Positions 31,757 to 43,211 of a stretch of DNA of 64,000 bases are shown in pieces. A program made the translations under genes and the position numbers. Under the pieces are notes generated by a model. It was not told the DNA's origin. It searched no databases and saw only the letters and a program-made list of their open reading frames with translations. Source of the stretch: Tubulanus polymorphus (taxonomy: Eukaryota; Nemertea; Palaeonemertea; Tubulaniformes; Tubulanidae); the NCBI RefSeq assembly GCF_964204645.1, contig NC_134027.1, forward strand, positions 27,082,485 to 27,146,484. The letters run 5' to 3'. Within the stretch, counting starts at the first letter, position 1, and every line of letters begins with the position of its first letter.

Positions 31757-31840
31757 TGCCCATTTTTGTTTTTAATAACATAGGCCTTTTTATCGATATT
31801 TTTTATTTGATATTCCCCGAAAGTAGAGTCTTGAATCCAT
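31757..31840 (-). pseudogene. RRM N-half exon, right minus cluster, donor lost
   Basis: 84 nt after ctccacag. Begins MDSRLYFRGISNKKYR and then a stop; part of alpha1 is deleted and the donor reads GCAGGAAAT instead of GCAGTAAGT. Confidence 0.5.
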
Positions 31841-31889
31841 CTGTGGAGTAGAGAAGAGAATTAAAAAAAACAGCATCCATTTGATAAAC

Positions 31890-33200
31890 AGGTTGAATAT
31901 AACAAGAGAAATCCCACAATAAGTTCAGCCAAAACGAGAAACTTGAGTAGAAGAGTTATATATATTTTTGCGCAACGTTTCGGCTAAAGACTATTAGCCA
32001 TCATCAGGCGTACTGAGTACAGGAGAATATTACAAGATATTTATACAAGACCAAAACAATAGAAGCAGAGTGAGTGATTAAAATATTGAAAGGGGAATAG
32101 ATTAAAGTAATGACATAACAACTAGAAAACAATGCTAAAGTAAGCAAGGCAAACTAGGGGCAATGTAGATTAAAGTAATTAATAAACAAAGACACAAGCT
32201 AAAGTGATTAAAACGGGAGGACAAGCTAAGGGGTAATCAAATAAAACAAAGAGAAGGAACATGAAAGGCGATAATCAGTGAGTGAGTGGAAACAAGCAAA
32301 CTATGATAAAGGCAAAACAATGGAGGGAATTAGTATAACGGGGGGGGGGGGGGGGGTACAAGAGAAGCGAGAAATTTGGAGATCAAAATGTTGTGGGGGG
32401 AGAAACCGTTATTCAAATTAACACAATTTTCCAAGTTTTCAATAATCAGGGCCGATTCCATAATGTGTCGTTTAATCTTTTCTGAACAGGTTGAATATAA
32501 AATCAGTTATTAAACCCCTGATAAACTATGTGACGCTTACAACACCTTACAATCCAAAAAACATCATTCACATAACATGGGCGTCCCCAGGATTTTTTAG
32601 TCTTCCCCAGTCCCCAGATAATTTGTGAATTTCGTGCAAGCAGGCGCGTTCTGGTGCAATCTGAGGGTGATGGGTAGACTGGTTCCCGTTTATAGGTAGA
32701 CTGGTTACCATTTACTTTGCATGTATCGATTTTATTTTGCTAATCTAGCAAATGCAGACCATGAACTGACGTTCGTCAACGTTTGGAAATTCACAAGCCC
32801 ATGAATAAATTATTGCCACAGCTTTTGCCACTGCACTTCCAATACCACTGATTTGAAATTAAAATAGCAACATTCACATACCTGTTTCCAAGCACGTTTT
32901 TAAACTGTCCATTCACTCATTCCTCAAGCATGTCAAGTTTGTCTCATCTCTTCTCTTTCTTGTAAGTTTGATATTCACCTGGTCAACGAATAAAGGTAAA
33001 GTATGAAACTAAATTGTACACTTACTACTTTCAGAAGCTCGCATTCATGACTGGCGAAAAATATCATTTCGCACGTGCGAGAATTTTGAATTTAGTCAGC
33101 TGACCATAGCGGACAATGGAAATGCTTACAATATACGCATGCGGTTTAATTTTCAAACTCGCTCGTTGAAGAATATCAATTGAATATACCTTTAGAACGT
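31890..33200. other. Repeat-rich intergenic stretch
   Basis: 31950-32030 contains CAACGTTTCGGCTAAAGAC and ATTAGCCATCATCAGGCG, words typical of dispersed retroelement ends; I cannot assign a family. 32341-32357 is a poly-G run. TTCTGAACAGGTTGAATATA at 32478 is a leftover of the N-half flanks. No gene seen. Confidence 0.4.
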
Positions 33201-33521
33201 TGTCTTGACTTTTTGAAATTTAATTCTAAACCCAATTTGAAGATGGAGACTGATTCAGAAACGTGTTCAACCCCAGGTGGTCGCCAACAGATATCAGCTA
33301 TCAGCTGTTGATATATCATCGCTGGCGCGCATGACTGATAATCAGTTTCCGTTCGGAATATGCTCCGGAACCGATTAAAGACTGCGACCCGGACTCACTG
33401 GCAGTCATGTGACCGTTCAAAATGGCTTCTGTCAAAACGAGGAAGTAACTGGCGAATAGTTCGGAATTTTCAATTTTCATGGAATTTTCGATACAGTTGC
33501 GCTTTCAATAACTCATACATA

Positions 33522-36386
33522 ATGTCTAGTCTCAAAGGTTTGAAGGAAACTTTACAGAAAGTTCAAGAGGACATAAAAGCAGGGTAAGATTGATAATGAA
33601 TTGTCCATGTCAACCACCTGAACTCGACAAAACAACCACAAACACTTAACCAGTAACACTTCATTTTCGCACAGAACCCCTGCGGTTGTTTCTCTGGTTT
33701 CAGTGATCTATTTGTCAAGGATTTGATTTGTTGAATTTTGAAATATGTTTTTTGTTTTTTTTTTAGAATCAAATCGATTGGCAGTCCAAAGAAGAAGGTA
33801 GTCGAGGGTTATGTTATATCGTCAAATGGAGATAGTTTAAACATCGACGCAGGGGCTGATCTCTTGAATAAGTAAACAAAAATTTGCAGTCCATCATCAT
33901 AGTAAATTATGAGAATTAAGAGACACAAACAGCGAAATCATAAAATTTATAAATATTCATATATTTTGTAGGTTTCAAACATCATGGGTTGAAATTCACG
34001 ATTCATCTGAGGAAAATGCTAAAAAGGCAGAAGTAAGGTTTATACAGAAGCAGTCTCTAGTACACAGGGGCCTGACACTAAAAGTTTTTGACCCCAGTAG
34101 GCCTATCCTAGGTATTATAAGTTTATATATGAAAAGTATATGTACCTAGGATACTGGGGTCAAAAACTTTTTGTGTCGGGTCCCTGTTCTCTAGTATCTA
34201 GTCTCCAGTTTACCTAAATTCAGACATGGTATAGATATATGATATTAAGTGAGTTGATTATTTATTTCAGAATATTGATGCAGTCATATCGGGATTGTTT
34301 TTAGATGTGGAACGCAGAGTAATCGGTTTGGAAAAATTGAATTGCGAATTGGCTCAATTACCGGGGCTTACAGAAACTTTACTCAACTTATCAAAACTTA
34401 TAGGTACAATTTTAGCCGTCAATAGCTAAATAGATTTTTCCTAATGGTAGTATGTGTTTTGAAAATACATTTTGAGATTTGATATTAGGAGAGTTGGATG
34501 AAGCTACTGAAACTATTGAAGCTGAACTAATTGCACTGGAAAACACATGCGAACAACAAGAATTAGTGAGAAATCGAGAGTCACATCTTTTACAACTTGC
34601 CACCTACGAGGAATCAAAGAAAGCTGAAGTCGACAGATTGAGAGGTTTGTATTTATATAAAAATCAATGTTCGGGGGTTTTATCCAGTTATGGTGTATGC
34701 AAATTTATTGTAGAATCTACCCACCCACCACAGCCCTGTACATATCTCTTACCCGGCCCTCGCCCCCCTCCAGTACCGTACTTATCATACTGCTTGTTCG
34801 TTATATCCCTTCACGCACCCAGCGTTCCAACTCTATGTCACTCCTCCATTTACAAACATTAAGGCACTCAAGTTTTGGCAGTCGTTCTTTTAAATACATT
34901 GCACCCCTCCTTTGGAACTCATTAGATGCAGAATAACGCAGTATCCACGACCTAGCAACCTTTAAGCGCTTGCTGAAACACTGGCTGTTCCAGTGTGCAT
35001 ATATGCAGTAAACGACGCCATATTTAGCACCAGTGAACATTAACTGTTTAGTGAAATAGGTGCTATACAAGTGTGACAATTATTATCATTATTCACTGTA
35101 AACGTTTAAAGACATACATCATTGGTATCTGTGTGATAATGTATTCACTGGATCTACGAAAATAAAAACGTAGTTCATTGATGAAAGTTCAACCGCACAC
35201 AAACACAAAACTATCTTCTGCATACGATAAAGATTTGATCGAATGAATTCTATATGTTTTAGTTATTCTTGCTCAAGAACACGCGGATAAAGTAGCCAAT
35301 CACGAACGCTGTCAACAGGTTAAAATGAAAGATCGTCAAGAAGCGTTTTCAATGGCGTTTGAAGAAGATATGCAACATTATATAAAAACTGGTAGAACGG
35401 AGAGTATGTATTCACTGTCTTATTATCACTTCACGCTCGATCATTTTGTGTTTTTGCAATAGTGATATTAGTCCCTATCTTTATACGCTTGTAGAAAAAT
35501 CATTGCTTTATTCGGTAAATAGAAATAATTTTAAAGCGAATTCTGCTGATTCTAAGGGTAAAACTTTTTTTAATTTTATGGAGAGTCAAAATGTTTTGGC
35601 TGTAAACAGCTATCTTCAGGTGGGGTGATCACAAACTTATAGATTGAGTTAGAACATTTGAACAGAAAACTTTAAATTTGTTGTAATCTATTTTCAGGGT
35701 TACCAAGTTTTAGCAGTGAAAATCAAGTTGATGTATCAGACATTCCTATAGATGAAGACCGAGCAGTTTTAGATGAATTTCTCTCCGATCCAGTCACATC
35801 CGTATCAGATGAAGCTGGTCAGTTGTAATAATCACACCTTACTCCATCAAAATGACACACTAAGAATGATGACAAATTTCAATCGAAAACTTTCTAAAGA
35901 TTAATTCAAGCTTTCGACTTCGTGCTAATAGTCATCTTCAGGAATACTAAGGGGTCATTCATTTATAACGTACGCATTAGGGGAGGGGGAGGGGACAGTG
36001 CAATTGCGTACTGTAATGTATATGAAAAAATGGCCGATTTTGCATACAGAGGGGGAGGGGGGTTGAAAAATTCAAATTTTATGCGTACGTAATAAATGAA
36101 TGATCCCTTATGTCGCTACACGGACTCAAATTCTATTTAAATGCTATTTACCGATTCTCAATTCATGAATAGGTGATGTTTAAAGTGAATGATAACTGTG
36201 ATTGTTTTTGTATTTTTGAAAGGAATGAAAAGAGAAGATTCGGACGCAGCGTTAATCGATACAGTTTTTCCGCCCGGAGCTGAAATCAAACCTGATGAAG
36301 ATATCGCCAGTGATAATGAAATATTAGATAAAGATGACAACATTCCTACGATTACCGATAAAACTGATGCAAAACCAATCGATTGA
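33522..36386 (+). CDS. DTNBP1: Dysbindin, complete, 8 exons
   Basis: Exons are 33522-33583, 33767-33871, 33972-34032, 34271-34403, 34489-34644, 35263-35403, 35698-35817 and 36223-36386. All junctions are GT-AG and in phase, giving about 313 residues. Dysbindin is a coiled-coil subunit of BLOC-1, which sorts cargo to lysosome-related organelles and acts at synapses. Matching features are GLKETLQKVQEDI near the start, AGADLLNKFQTSWVEIHD, SSEENAKKAE, the long helix EELIALENTCEQQELVR-like region with AQEHADKVANHERCQQVKMK, DRQEAFSMAFEEDMQHYIKT and the acidic IDEDRAVLDEFLSDP. The C-terminus is acidic and low-complexity. An upstream in-frame ATG at 33360 exists but lies in probable leader sequence. 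Introns carry a MITE (34064-34187) and a Tc1-type MITE (35951-36107). Confidence 0.93.
34064..34187. mobile_element. MITE in dysbindin intron 3
   Basis: Long terminal inverted repeats: ACAGGGGCCTGACACTAAAA with GTTTTTGACCCCAGTA at the left, and TACTGGGGTCAAAAAC with TTTTTGTGTCGGGTCCCTGT at the right, around a loop of about 50 bp. No coding capacity. Confidence 0.8.
35951..36107. mobile_element. MITE copy 1 (TCATTCATTTATWACGTACGCAT ends)
   Basis: Terminal inverted repeats GGGGTCATTCATTTATAACG at left and CGTAATAAATGAATGATCCC at right, with TA on each side of AGGGG...CCCT, fitting a Tc1/mariner-type target. Middle has GGGGAGGGGGA and GGGGGAGGGGG. A second copy lies at 36965-37125. Confidence 0.8.
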
Positions 36387-38655
36387 ATGAATACTTGCGT
36401 ATTCGTTTGAAATAATTTACTGCTCATGAATTTCTATAAATGAAACAATACCAACACCTGGCATGTGCTCCGACATACAGTTGATTGATTGAATTCTGGT
36501 GTAATGTTGAAGTCTGATTTATTACGACGAACTGCTTTTCAATGCTTTGATTCCTTCCATTCCTCAACGGTTGTGGGAAGGCGACATACGCTATTGCTAA
36601 CATACTGCGGCAATGTTTCTGTCAATTGGTCGATGATTCACTTGATTTTTTTTTGTAAATAAAACAAATATATTTTGAATAAAATGTTTATATTTTGAAC
36701 AAGAATTTGGATGTTACATGTATTTTAATTCTGACTCAATAGATTTCCACGGTTGACTGTGATTGCAACAAAGCAATAAGTAATTATGATTTGTCCTACT
36801 CCAATTCGTCCGAGACCGTAGTTGAATGATTGACCCATCTGGGAGTGGACTGACAGAGCTATATAGGCTTATAAAGGATGTTTATGCTGCTCCCTCAGTA
36901 GTTGAACTGATGAAATTCCGATAATTAACCCATCGGCCGGACTGTATCGGACAACATTCTACAGAGGGGTCATTCATTTATTACGTGCGCATTAGGGGAG
37001 GGGGGTCAGTGCAATTGCGTACTGTAATGCTTAATGTATATGATAAAATGGCCGATTTTGCGTACAGAGGGGGAGGGGGGTTGAAAAATTCAAATTTTAT
37101 GCGTACGTAATAAATGAATGATCCCATACCAGTCCCACGAGATCAGTCAGAAAATCTTTCCACAGTAATCAAGCGATGGAAGATGAAAGCTCCTTTAGAA
37201 TTAAATTCAAATTACTGTCAGTGTCTTATATACAAACTTTCCTTTATTTACTAAGAAACGTGTGTAAATGATCGTAGTTTGTTAAATGGAGGGACAAACC
37301 GGTTTATTAACATCTTCGATCAGAAATCATCTTTCAGAAAACGATAAGCGGAAATAATAATAAATACGGTATTTTATTATCAGTTTATTTACAATGATTG
37401 TGTTTTTTATTGATCATGTACGGATTTATTAATTCTCAATGTGATATCAACTAATCAAAATAGATTCGTTCTGCCAGTAGAAACTATTCATAAAACCAAT
37501 GAAAAGGTGGAAATTGGAAACAGAAACATGAACTAAAATACAGCTCAACTCAAGACTTGCACTCAGAAATGCTACTTTGGACTTGAAAATATTGACGCAT
37601 TCACTACGATGACCGATATCAAAATGATAACTTACAAGACGTGGTAAATTAAATTGCAAATACAAATCAGGACTCTAAAATATTGATGACTTCAGCTATG
37701 TGACGACTTAATGGAATTAGACTTAGTGTATGGAATTTCCTAAATTCATCGGATTAAATAAATGCAATTATTTACAAAATGACAAATGGTTTGATGAAAA
37801 TTCAACATGAATATCTGTACATGTTTTTATCATTCGCGCATTTAAAACATTTCCGTAAAATTTATTTGTATGAAATTCAATTAAAAATATACAGGCAAAT
37901 TAATGTTATGATGTTTCATTTCATATATAACGACTGAACTGACGATTGTTGTCAGAATTGCACAGTGAATTATAGTCGTTTGTAGAAATAGATTATTTTG
38001 AAGATAGATTTAAAAAAAAACAGTCCAGAAATAGAAATACTAAACAACCACGGAATAGTATCAAAAATATCAGTCTGTTTTTAAACAACACAACTCGGTT
38101 TCACTATCGTCTTCCTAAACCTGACAGACCGTTTATAAAGTACTTCTTGCCGATGTATATAGTGCAGAGGACCCCCAGAGGACTCAATGAAATGAAAAGG
38201 GCTTACTGTTAAAAAGGGGGTCTGACAAATTTAAAAATGGAAACTTTCAATATATTTTTTGATACCATTTCCAGATCAGGGACTGCAAATGCTCAGAACT
38301 TGGTCAAAGATAAATACCATAGTAACGATGAACTTTTAATTGTCAATATATCAACTATCCACTTGTTAACTCTAAACAACCTGAGCAACTGGCCCCAAAT
38401 TGTTAGGCACTTGACAATGTACGCACAAGAATTGTGCAGCAACTGTAGTGTTGCCTTGTTGTTTTTCAAAAAGGCACGGAAATATTGTGACAGGAGCACG
38501 TACGTCATGCTGCGTGCGTCCAATCAGGATCCACCCCTAATGAATACGTACTTTATAAATGGTCCTGCGTATAAATATAAACTCAGTACAGAAAACACTG
38601 TACAAAACAATCAGAGCTGCCTGTGTATCATTCATTAATACAACATCGATTTAAA
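36387..38655. other. Intergenic between convergent dysbindin and chromodomain genes
   Basis: Holds the dysbindin 3' UTR (AATAAA-type signals near 36660-36685) and probably the long minus-strand 3' UTR of the chromodomain gene. 36965-37125 is the second MITE copy. 38277-38395 is a palindromic repeat ending GAGCAACTGGCCCC. No further gene is supported. Confidence 0.5.
36965..37125. mobile_element. MITE copy 2 (TCATTCATTTATTACGTGCGCAT ends)
   Basis: Same element as 35951-36107 about 1 kb away: GGGGTCATTCATTTATTACG at left, ACGTAATAAATGAATGATCCC split at right, with the shared core GCAATTGCGTACTGTAATG. Confidence 0.8.
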
Positions 38656-39999
38656 TCATTGTTTGTGTTTGAGTTTAAACGATTGATTCTGATAATAATA
38701 GAAATAATAAGAGATGAATAAAGCTATTAAACTGGTTATTACTATAATAACCGGTATCGATTTACAACTCAGTTGTAGAAATCGCGGAACACTTTCATTA
38801 CTGTTACTGTTGTTGCTATCGGTGACCGTAACCGATTCAGTCGTCGTGATATTGTTGCCGTCGACAACGGTCGTCGTTGATCGAGTCACGCGACGTTTTT
38901 CGACGATCGTTTCCGCGGCGACGTCGTCGTCCGAGTCGAATTGAGACGATACCGGTAACGATTGTTTCTTTTCGACTTCTCGCGTTTCTTCAACCGGTGC
39001 CGTCGTCTGAAATTCAAAAATTCAAATTTGATTTTAAACGACAGTTGATGGAATCAAACTACTCGTACCGGCTTCCTATTGAGAAACAGATAGAGTTCAA
39101 ACCAGTCTCATCCGTTTAAGTTTAAATGGTATTTCTCCCCTGTACATCAAAGAAATGCCATTTCTCTCCGTAGACGTCAGACTCAATTCAACAGTTGTGA
39201 GTTAACTGCTGAGTTCATAAATAAATGTTATTACTATTATTACATACGTTTGATTGTGAAATTCTAGCGCTGGTTTTCATCCGTCCTCGCGTAGTTTTAC
39301 CGGTGGCGCCCCCTGCTTTATCCGCCTGCTTACGACCTCTCGACGTTGACCTAGACCTCGACGACGATCGCGAACGACTGCCCGATCGACGGGACCGACG
39401 ACCTCGACCTTTCGGAGACTAAAAATTAAGATTTTAACAAAATATTAATAAGTAAAATCGGGTGAAATTTATATTTTTGTTTCACTTTCAATTCTGTTTA
39501 TAAAATATTCAAGTTAATTTTTACCTCTATAGAGGCTAAATATTTATCAACTTCTTCCATGGAATTTTTGAGATGTCGGACTGGTTCCCAGGTATCATCT
39601 TCTTCACCCAATCCTTTCCATCTAATCAAATACTCGTAAAATCTGCCTCGCTTTCGTTGATCTAAGACTTTTTCGACCTGAAAATTATAATTTGTGTCAA
39701 AAATTAGGGATTCGACCTTTGTTTGCGAGATTTTGCTTATTGTTTCGCACTTCGCCGCTAGATGGCGCCAAAATCTGGCGTCGAAAACGAAAAGCGGCGG
39801 AGTCGGAAACGCTACATTTCAACACTGATTAACTCATTAATTGCATCAATTATCACTCGATCAATTAGCACATTCAAAATCACTACATTAAACTTTTACT
39901 GTTACATTAATCCCTTGTATAAAATGTGCGAGAATTAAGGAGAAATATGAATATAAAACTCGCCTCAAATTGATCTTCTTTCTTCACAACCTTCGCCAT
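38656..39999 (-). CDS. Chromodomain protein with RS-rich middle and C-terminal membrane anchor
   Basis: Exons in transcript order are 39999-39964, 39677-39525, 39418-39248 and 39006-38656, frame-closed at 236 residues. Residues about 10-62 are a chromodomain: FEVEKVLDQRKRGRF, YEYLIRWKGLGEEDDTWEP. Two aromatic cage positions (F11, W32) are present; the third is Leu35 where HP1 has an aromatic. Residues 64-120 are rich in Arg and Ser (RGRRSRRSGSRSRSSSRSRS). Residues about 204-225 (IPVIIVITSLIALFISYYFY) form a single hydrophobic segment followed by a short basic tail, so the protein looks tail-anchored. The first intron uses a GC donor (GAG/gcgagt), required to give the FEVEKV join. By analogy with other chromatin-reader membrane proteins it may tether methylated chromatin to the inner nuclear membrane; this is inference. 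It is divergently paired with the gene at 40211. Confidence 0.85.
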
Positions 40000-40210
40000 T
40001 TTGAATCGCGTATCCCGTCGTGCACTGCGCATGTGGATTGTTTACACTTCCGGCTGTCAGGTTAGTTTTTGTTTACGTATCAATATTTCTCTGATTTAGA
40101 CTGATTTAATCTGTGATCATCGTGTTTGAATGCTGTGTGTTCATCAATCTAATGTGTAACGATGTTTATTTGAAGGTTTTTGCCCAAATAGCGTTACACA
40201 GTTCGCCACA
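40000..40210. promoter_or_regulatory. Bidirectional promoter region
   Basis: The two start codons of the divergent genes are 211 bp apart (39999 minus, 40211 plus), so both promoters and 5' UTRs must lie here. It is locally GC-richer at the left end. No TATA box is evident. Confidence 0.55.
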
Positions 40211-41474
40211 ATGATGGCTTCCGCGAGTAGCGCTGAAAGTGAAAGTACAGTCAGAGAAAGAAGAGCCCGATATGAACCACCACCTGGTGATTGGAATCCA
40301 GATTTACCATACGGTGGAAAAGTGTACCTTGCCAGGAAAAAGAAACCGGATCCTTTATATATAAAAATCCTTGAGGTTAGTGACAGTGTCAGTGTTCAGT
40401 TTATTTTCACCAGTAGGTCAAACAGGTGTCGGACTGTCGTAAATGAATAACCCTGGTCTGATATTAATTTTGTATATTTCAGGTTGCTGTTATCTGTTTC
40501 ACAGTTTGGCTTTGTTATTACTCATATTATTACATCGATCATCTACAGTTCCATGTGACTCATGCTTACGCTCATCTGGGATTTGCAGAAGCGCAACATC
40601 AAACTGGACAGAGATACATGTTCGGTACGTATTAATCACTGCCACTGGCTAGATGATGGTAGTGATTGTATCCACAGTCATCTCTGTCGCTTTACAATCC
40701 TAGAACATCAGGGACTAAGATTTGGTGAACAAATTACCGGGTCATTCCTAGAGAAAATGTTCATTTTCAATAAAATTTTAACATGATTTTTAGATTCCAA
40801 AATCTGAAAATTATCAAAGAAATCATCAGATATATGATAGCAGAATCCTTGCTTGCCACAGTAGCTTTTCCTGTATCCCATACAAGCACAATTATGCTTC
40901 AGTTGAATATCGGGACTCTGAACAGTTCTGCTGACTTTTCTGTTGTAGATATTTGTCTCTATTGTTTAACAGTCATATGGTCCTAGCACTGACTCCTCGG
41001 TTCACATCCTTATTGTCATTACTCTAAAATAAGTTAATTTCCATTACTGATAATTTTATTTGTAATTTTCAGGATCAGGAGTTGAAAAACACACCGAAAA
41101 AGCGATAGATTGGTACAAGTAAGTATCGCGTCCTCCTTCTCCTTACAGCTTGAAATCTAGAAATTACACAAATATTCGATCACAGCTATCATAATTATAA
41201 TTTCAGGAAAGCTGCTGATCAAGGTCATCCAAGAGCGCAGTATGACCTTGCTGTTGGTCATATTAAAGGTCATGATACAGGATTGCCGGCCGGGTAGGTT
41301 GTTTGCTTGAAATTGTTCTCTTAAATGCGTCAAAGTTAAAAGATAACATATTTAATGATTATCTATTACAGACATGCTCATCATCTCCTACATCAAGCCG
41401 CGTCACAAGGCGTCAAAGAAGCGAGGGACGCTCTTCAAAATGTCTGTTCTAAAGGAAACACATGCGATATTTAA
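40211..41474 (+). CDS. Small single-pass membrane protein with SEL1-like repeats, 5 exons
   Basis: Exons are 40211-40375, 40483-40624, 41073-41118, 41207-41293 and 41372-41474, all GT-AG and in frame, giving 180 residues. The N-terminus is hydrophilic with YEPPPGDWNPDLPYGGKVYL, then a hydrophobic segment (VAVICFTVWLCYYSYYYI, residues about 56-73), then two SEL1-like repeats: AYAHLGFAEAQHQTGQRYMF with GSGVEKHTEKAIDWYKKAAD, and HPRAQYDLAVGHIKG with HHLLHQAASQGVKEAR. SEL1 repeats are alpha-alpha protein-binding units common in ER and mitochondrial quality-control proteins. I do not recognise a named orthologue. Two adjacent ATGs start it. Confidence 0.82.
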
Positions 41475-43211
41475 TCTCTTTAAATAACTTTTCTGTGGAT
41501 TGATTTTATCCAATGAAATCGTGTAATATTTTCGTTTATGCATTTATTAATATATCGTGCAATATTCTACAATAACTGCTGAATCTCACATCTACTGCCA
41601 CGGTCCACGATCTCTTTTTCGCGGTCCACGATCTCTTGTTCATCCGTCCTTATTTTACAGTTTTAAAAATAGGCAATAAAGTTGTTTTCATTTCAATATT
41701 AAAATGTGGTCTCATTGTTAATTGATTATAATCTCGAGTTGTTGGTTGATTAACCTGAAATAGGTATGAGAGTAAACCTCGACAAACAACGACAAATGAA
41801 ATAACAGTAGTTAAGGAAAATCAGAAGACTATTTACTTTTTATCTTGACGTTAGGTTGCGAGATAATAGAATTTGACCAGCCAGTACTATGTTAGTTCAC
41901 ATTTTTCCCGCTATCGTTGTACATAGGGGCAGCACTAGACGGTCGATATCGCTATTTTTACTTTTTAGATAAAATTCTCTTGATAAAGACTTTAATGTTA
42001 ATCTTTGGTAGAAATGATCCAAATATAAAAATATCCGATTTTTATTATGGTTATAAAGATAATGCCGTGCTAGATTTTCTGCAAATTGGCTATAGAAATC
42101 ACTAAGCCCTAGTTTTCTATATAATCGTAGACTTGAAGAAACCGATTCAGCTAAATACTCAATTTGATAATGATAAGTATAACCGATAGGGATTTAGCGG
42201 TATTGTTTGAGTGTGTATTGGGTCAATCCATCCATGAAGGTTTTTGTGACTAATGGTTTGACACAGACATGATGAGCGCAATTCACAACACGAAGTGCTA
42301 CTTTTTCTGAAGCGTTCAACTACAAACCAATGAGCTTTATTTGACTGAGTCAACTGCAAACCATTCAGTCCAGAAATATCAATTTCACCAAATTCTTTAG
42401 TTTATTTTTCTTCTTAGAAATGCTTTTTCATGATACCGTACGATATTGTTTACAAATTTTTACAAGTTTATAAATTTACTGTTTTATATCAGTAGCTCGG
42501 AGTAGACATAATGAAATAACGATTAACATGATTTCACAGAATCTGAATAAATATCTTTATATACAGAAAATAATTCTAATGATTTTATTTTTACCAGAAA
42601 GTTTAATTTCAGATACATACTTCTTTTTACATTAATTCTATACCTTCTCACGATCACGATGAAGAGAGATAAGATTACTGGAATATTACTAGATTCTGAT
42701 CAGGAAAATGACGATCATTATTTGACAAAACGGGAGAATTTCAACCTAAAACTTTTCACGAAGATATAACTTTTTCCGTCACGCAAATTAATAAGCTTGT
42801 ATTATATACAGCACAGTTTAAACTAACACCTTAATGAATGTTGAAAATAAATTAGATATTATGTTTAACACGCCAGGTTTAGGTGAATGTTCAGCGAGAC
42901 AGGTTTCTACTTTCCTGTAATCATTCTATAATAATAGAAATAAAACAATAAGAGGCCACAGATTATTGCATACTCAAAATATCGTTTAATTTTCAATGTT
43001 GCTAACAACATCTAAATGACCCCTGAAAGCATTTTACAATCGGTATTTTTGAAATCAACGCCAGTCAATGTGAATCCTTTCAGATTAACACGGTGCAAGT
43101 TTTACGTTCAGTTTTTGTCGACTAGTAACGATGCACATTGATTCCTGAGATCCACGCGTCATATGAAAAGAATTCTGGAAGATAAATCGCTATTATTTCT
43201 ATCGATCGCTA
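41475..43211. other. Intergenic between convergent genes
   Basis: Holds both 3' UTRs. About 41885-41940 is the reverse complement of the dispersed repeat at 8320-8375 (GCTGCCCCTATGTA). The plus open frame at 41917-42105 begins inside that repeat and has no other support. Confidence 0.45.

Noticed and set aside
33360-33521. Upstream ATG of dysbindin as the true start
   Set aside because: In frame, but the added residues are Arg/Trp-rich, do not resemble dysbindin, and the 33522 ATG precedes the family-like MSSLKGLKETLQKVQ.
38237-38638. 133-aa ORF as a gene
   Set aside because: Its first part is a dispersed palindromic repeat (AACCTGAGCAACTGGCCCC), with no recognisable domain; it probably overlaps the 3' UTR of the chromodomain gene.
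41917-42105. 62-aa ORF as a gene
   Set aside because: Begins inside a dispersed repeat also seen at 8320-8375; no further evidence.
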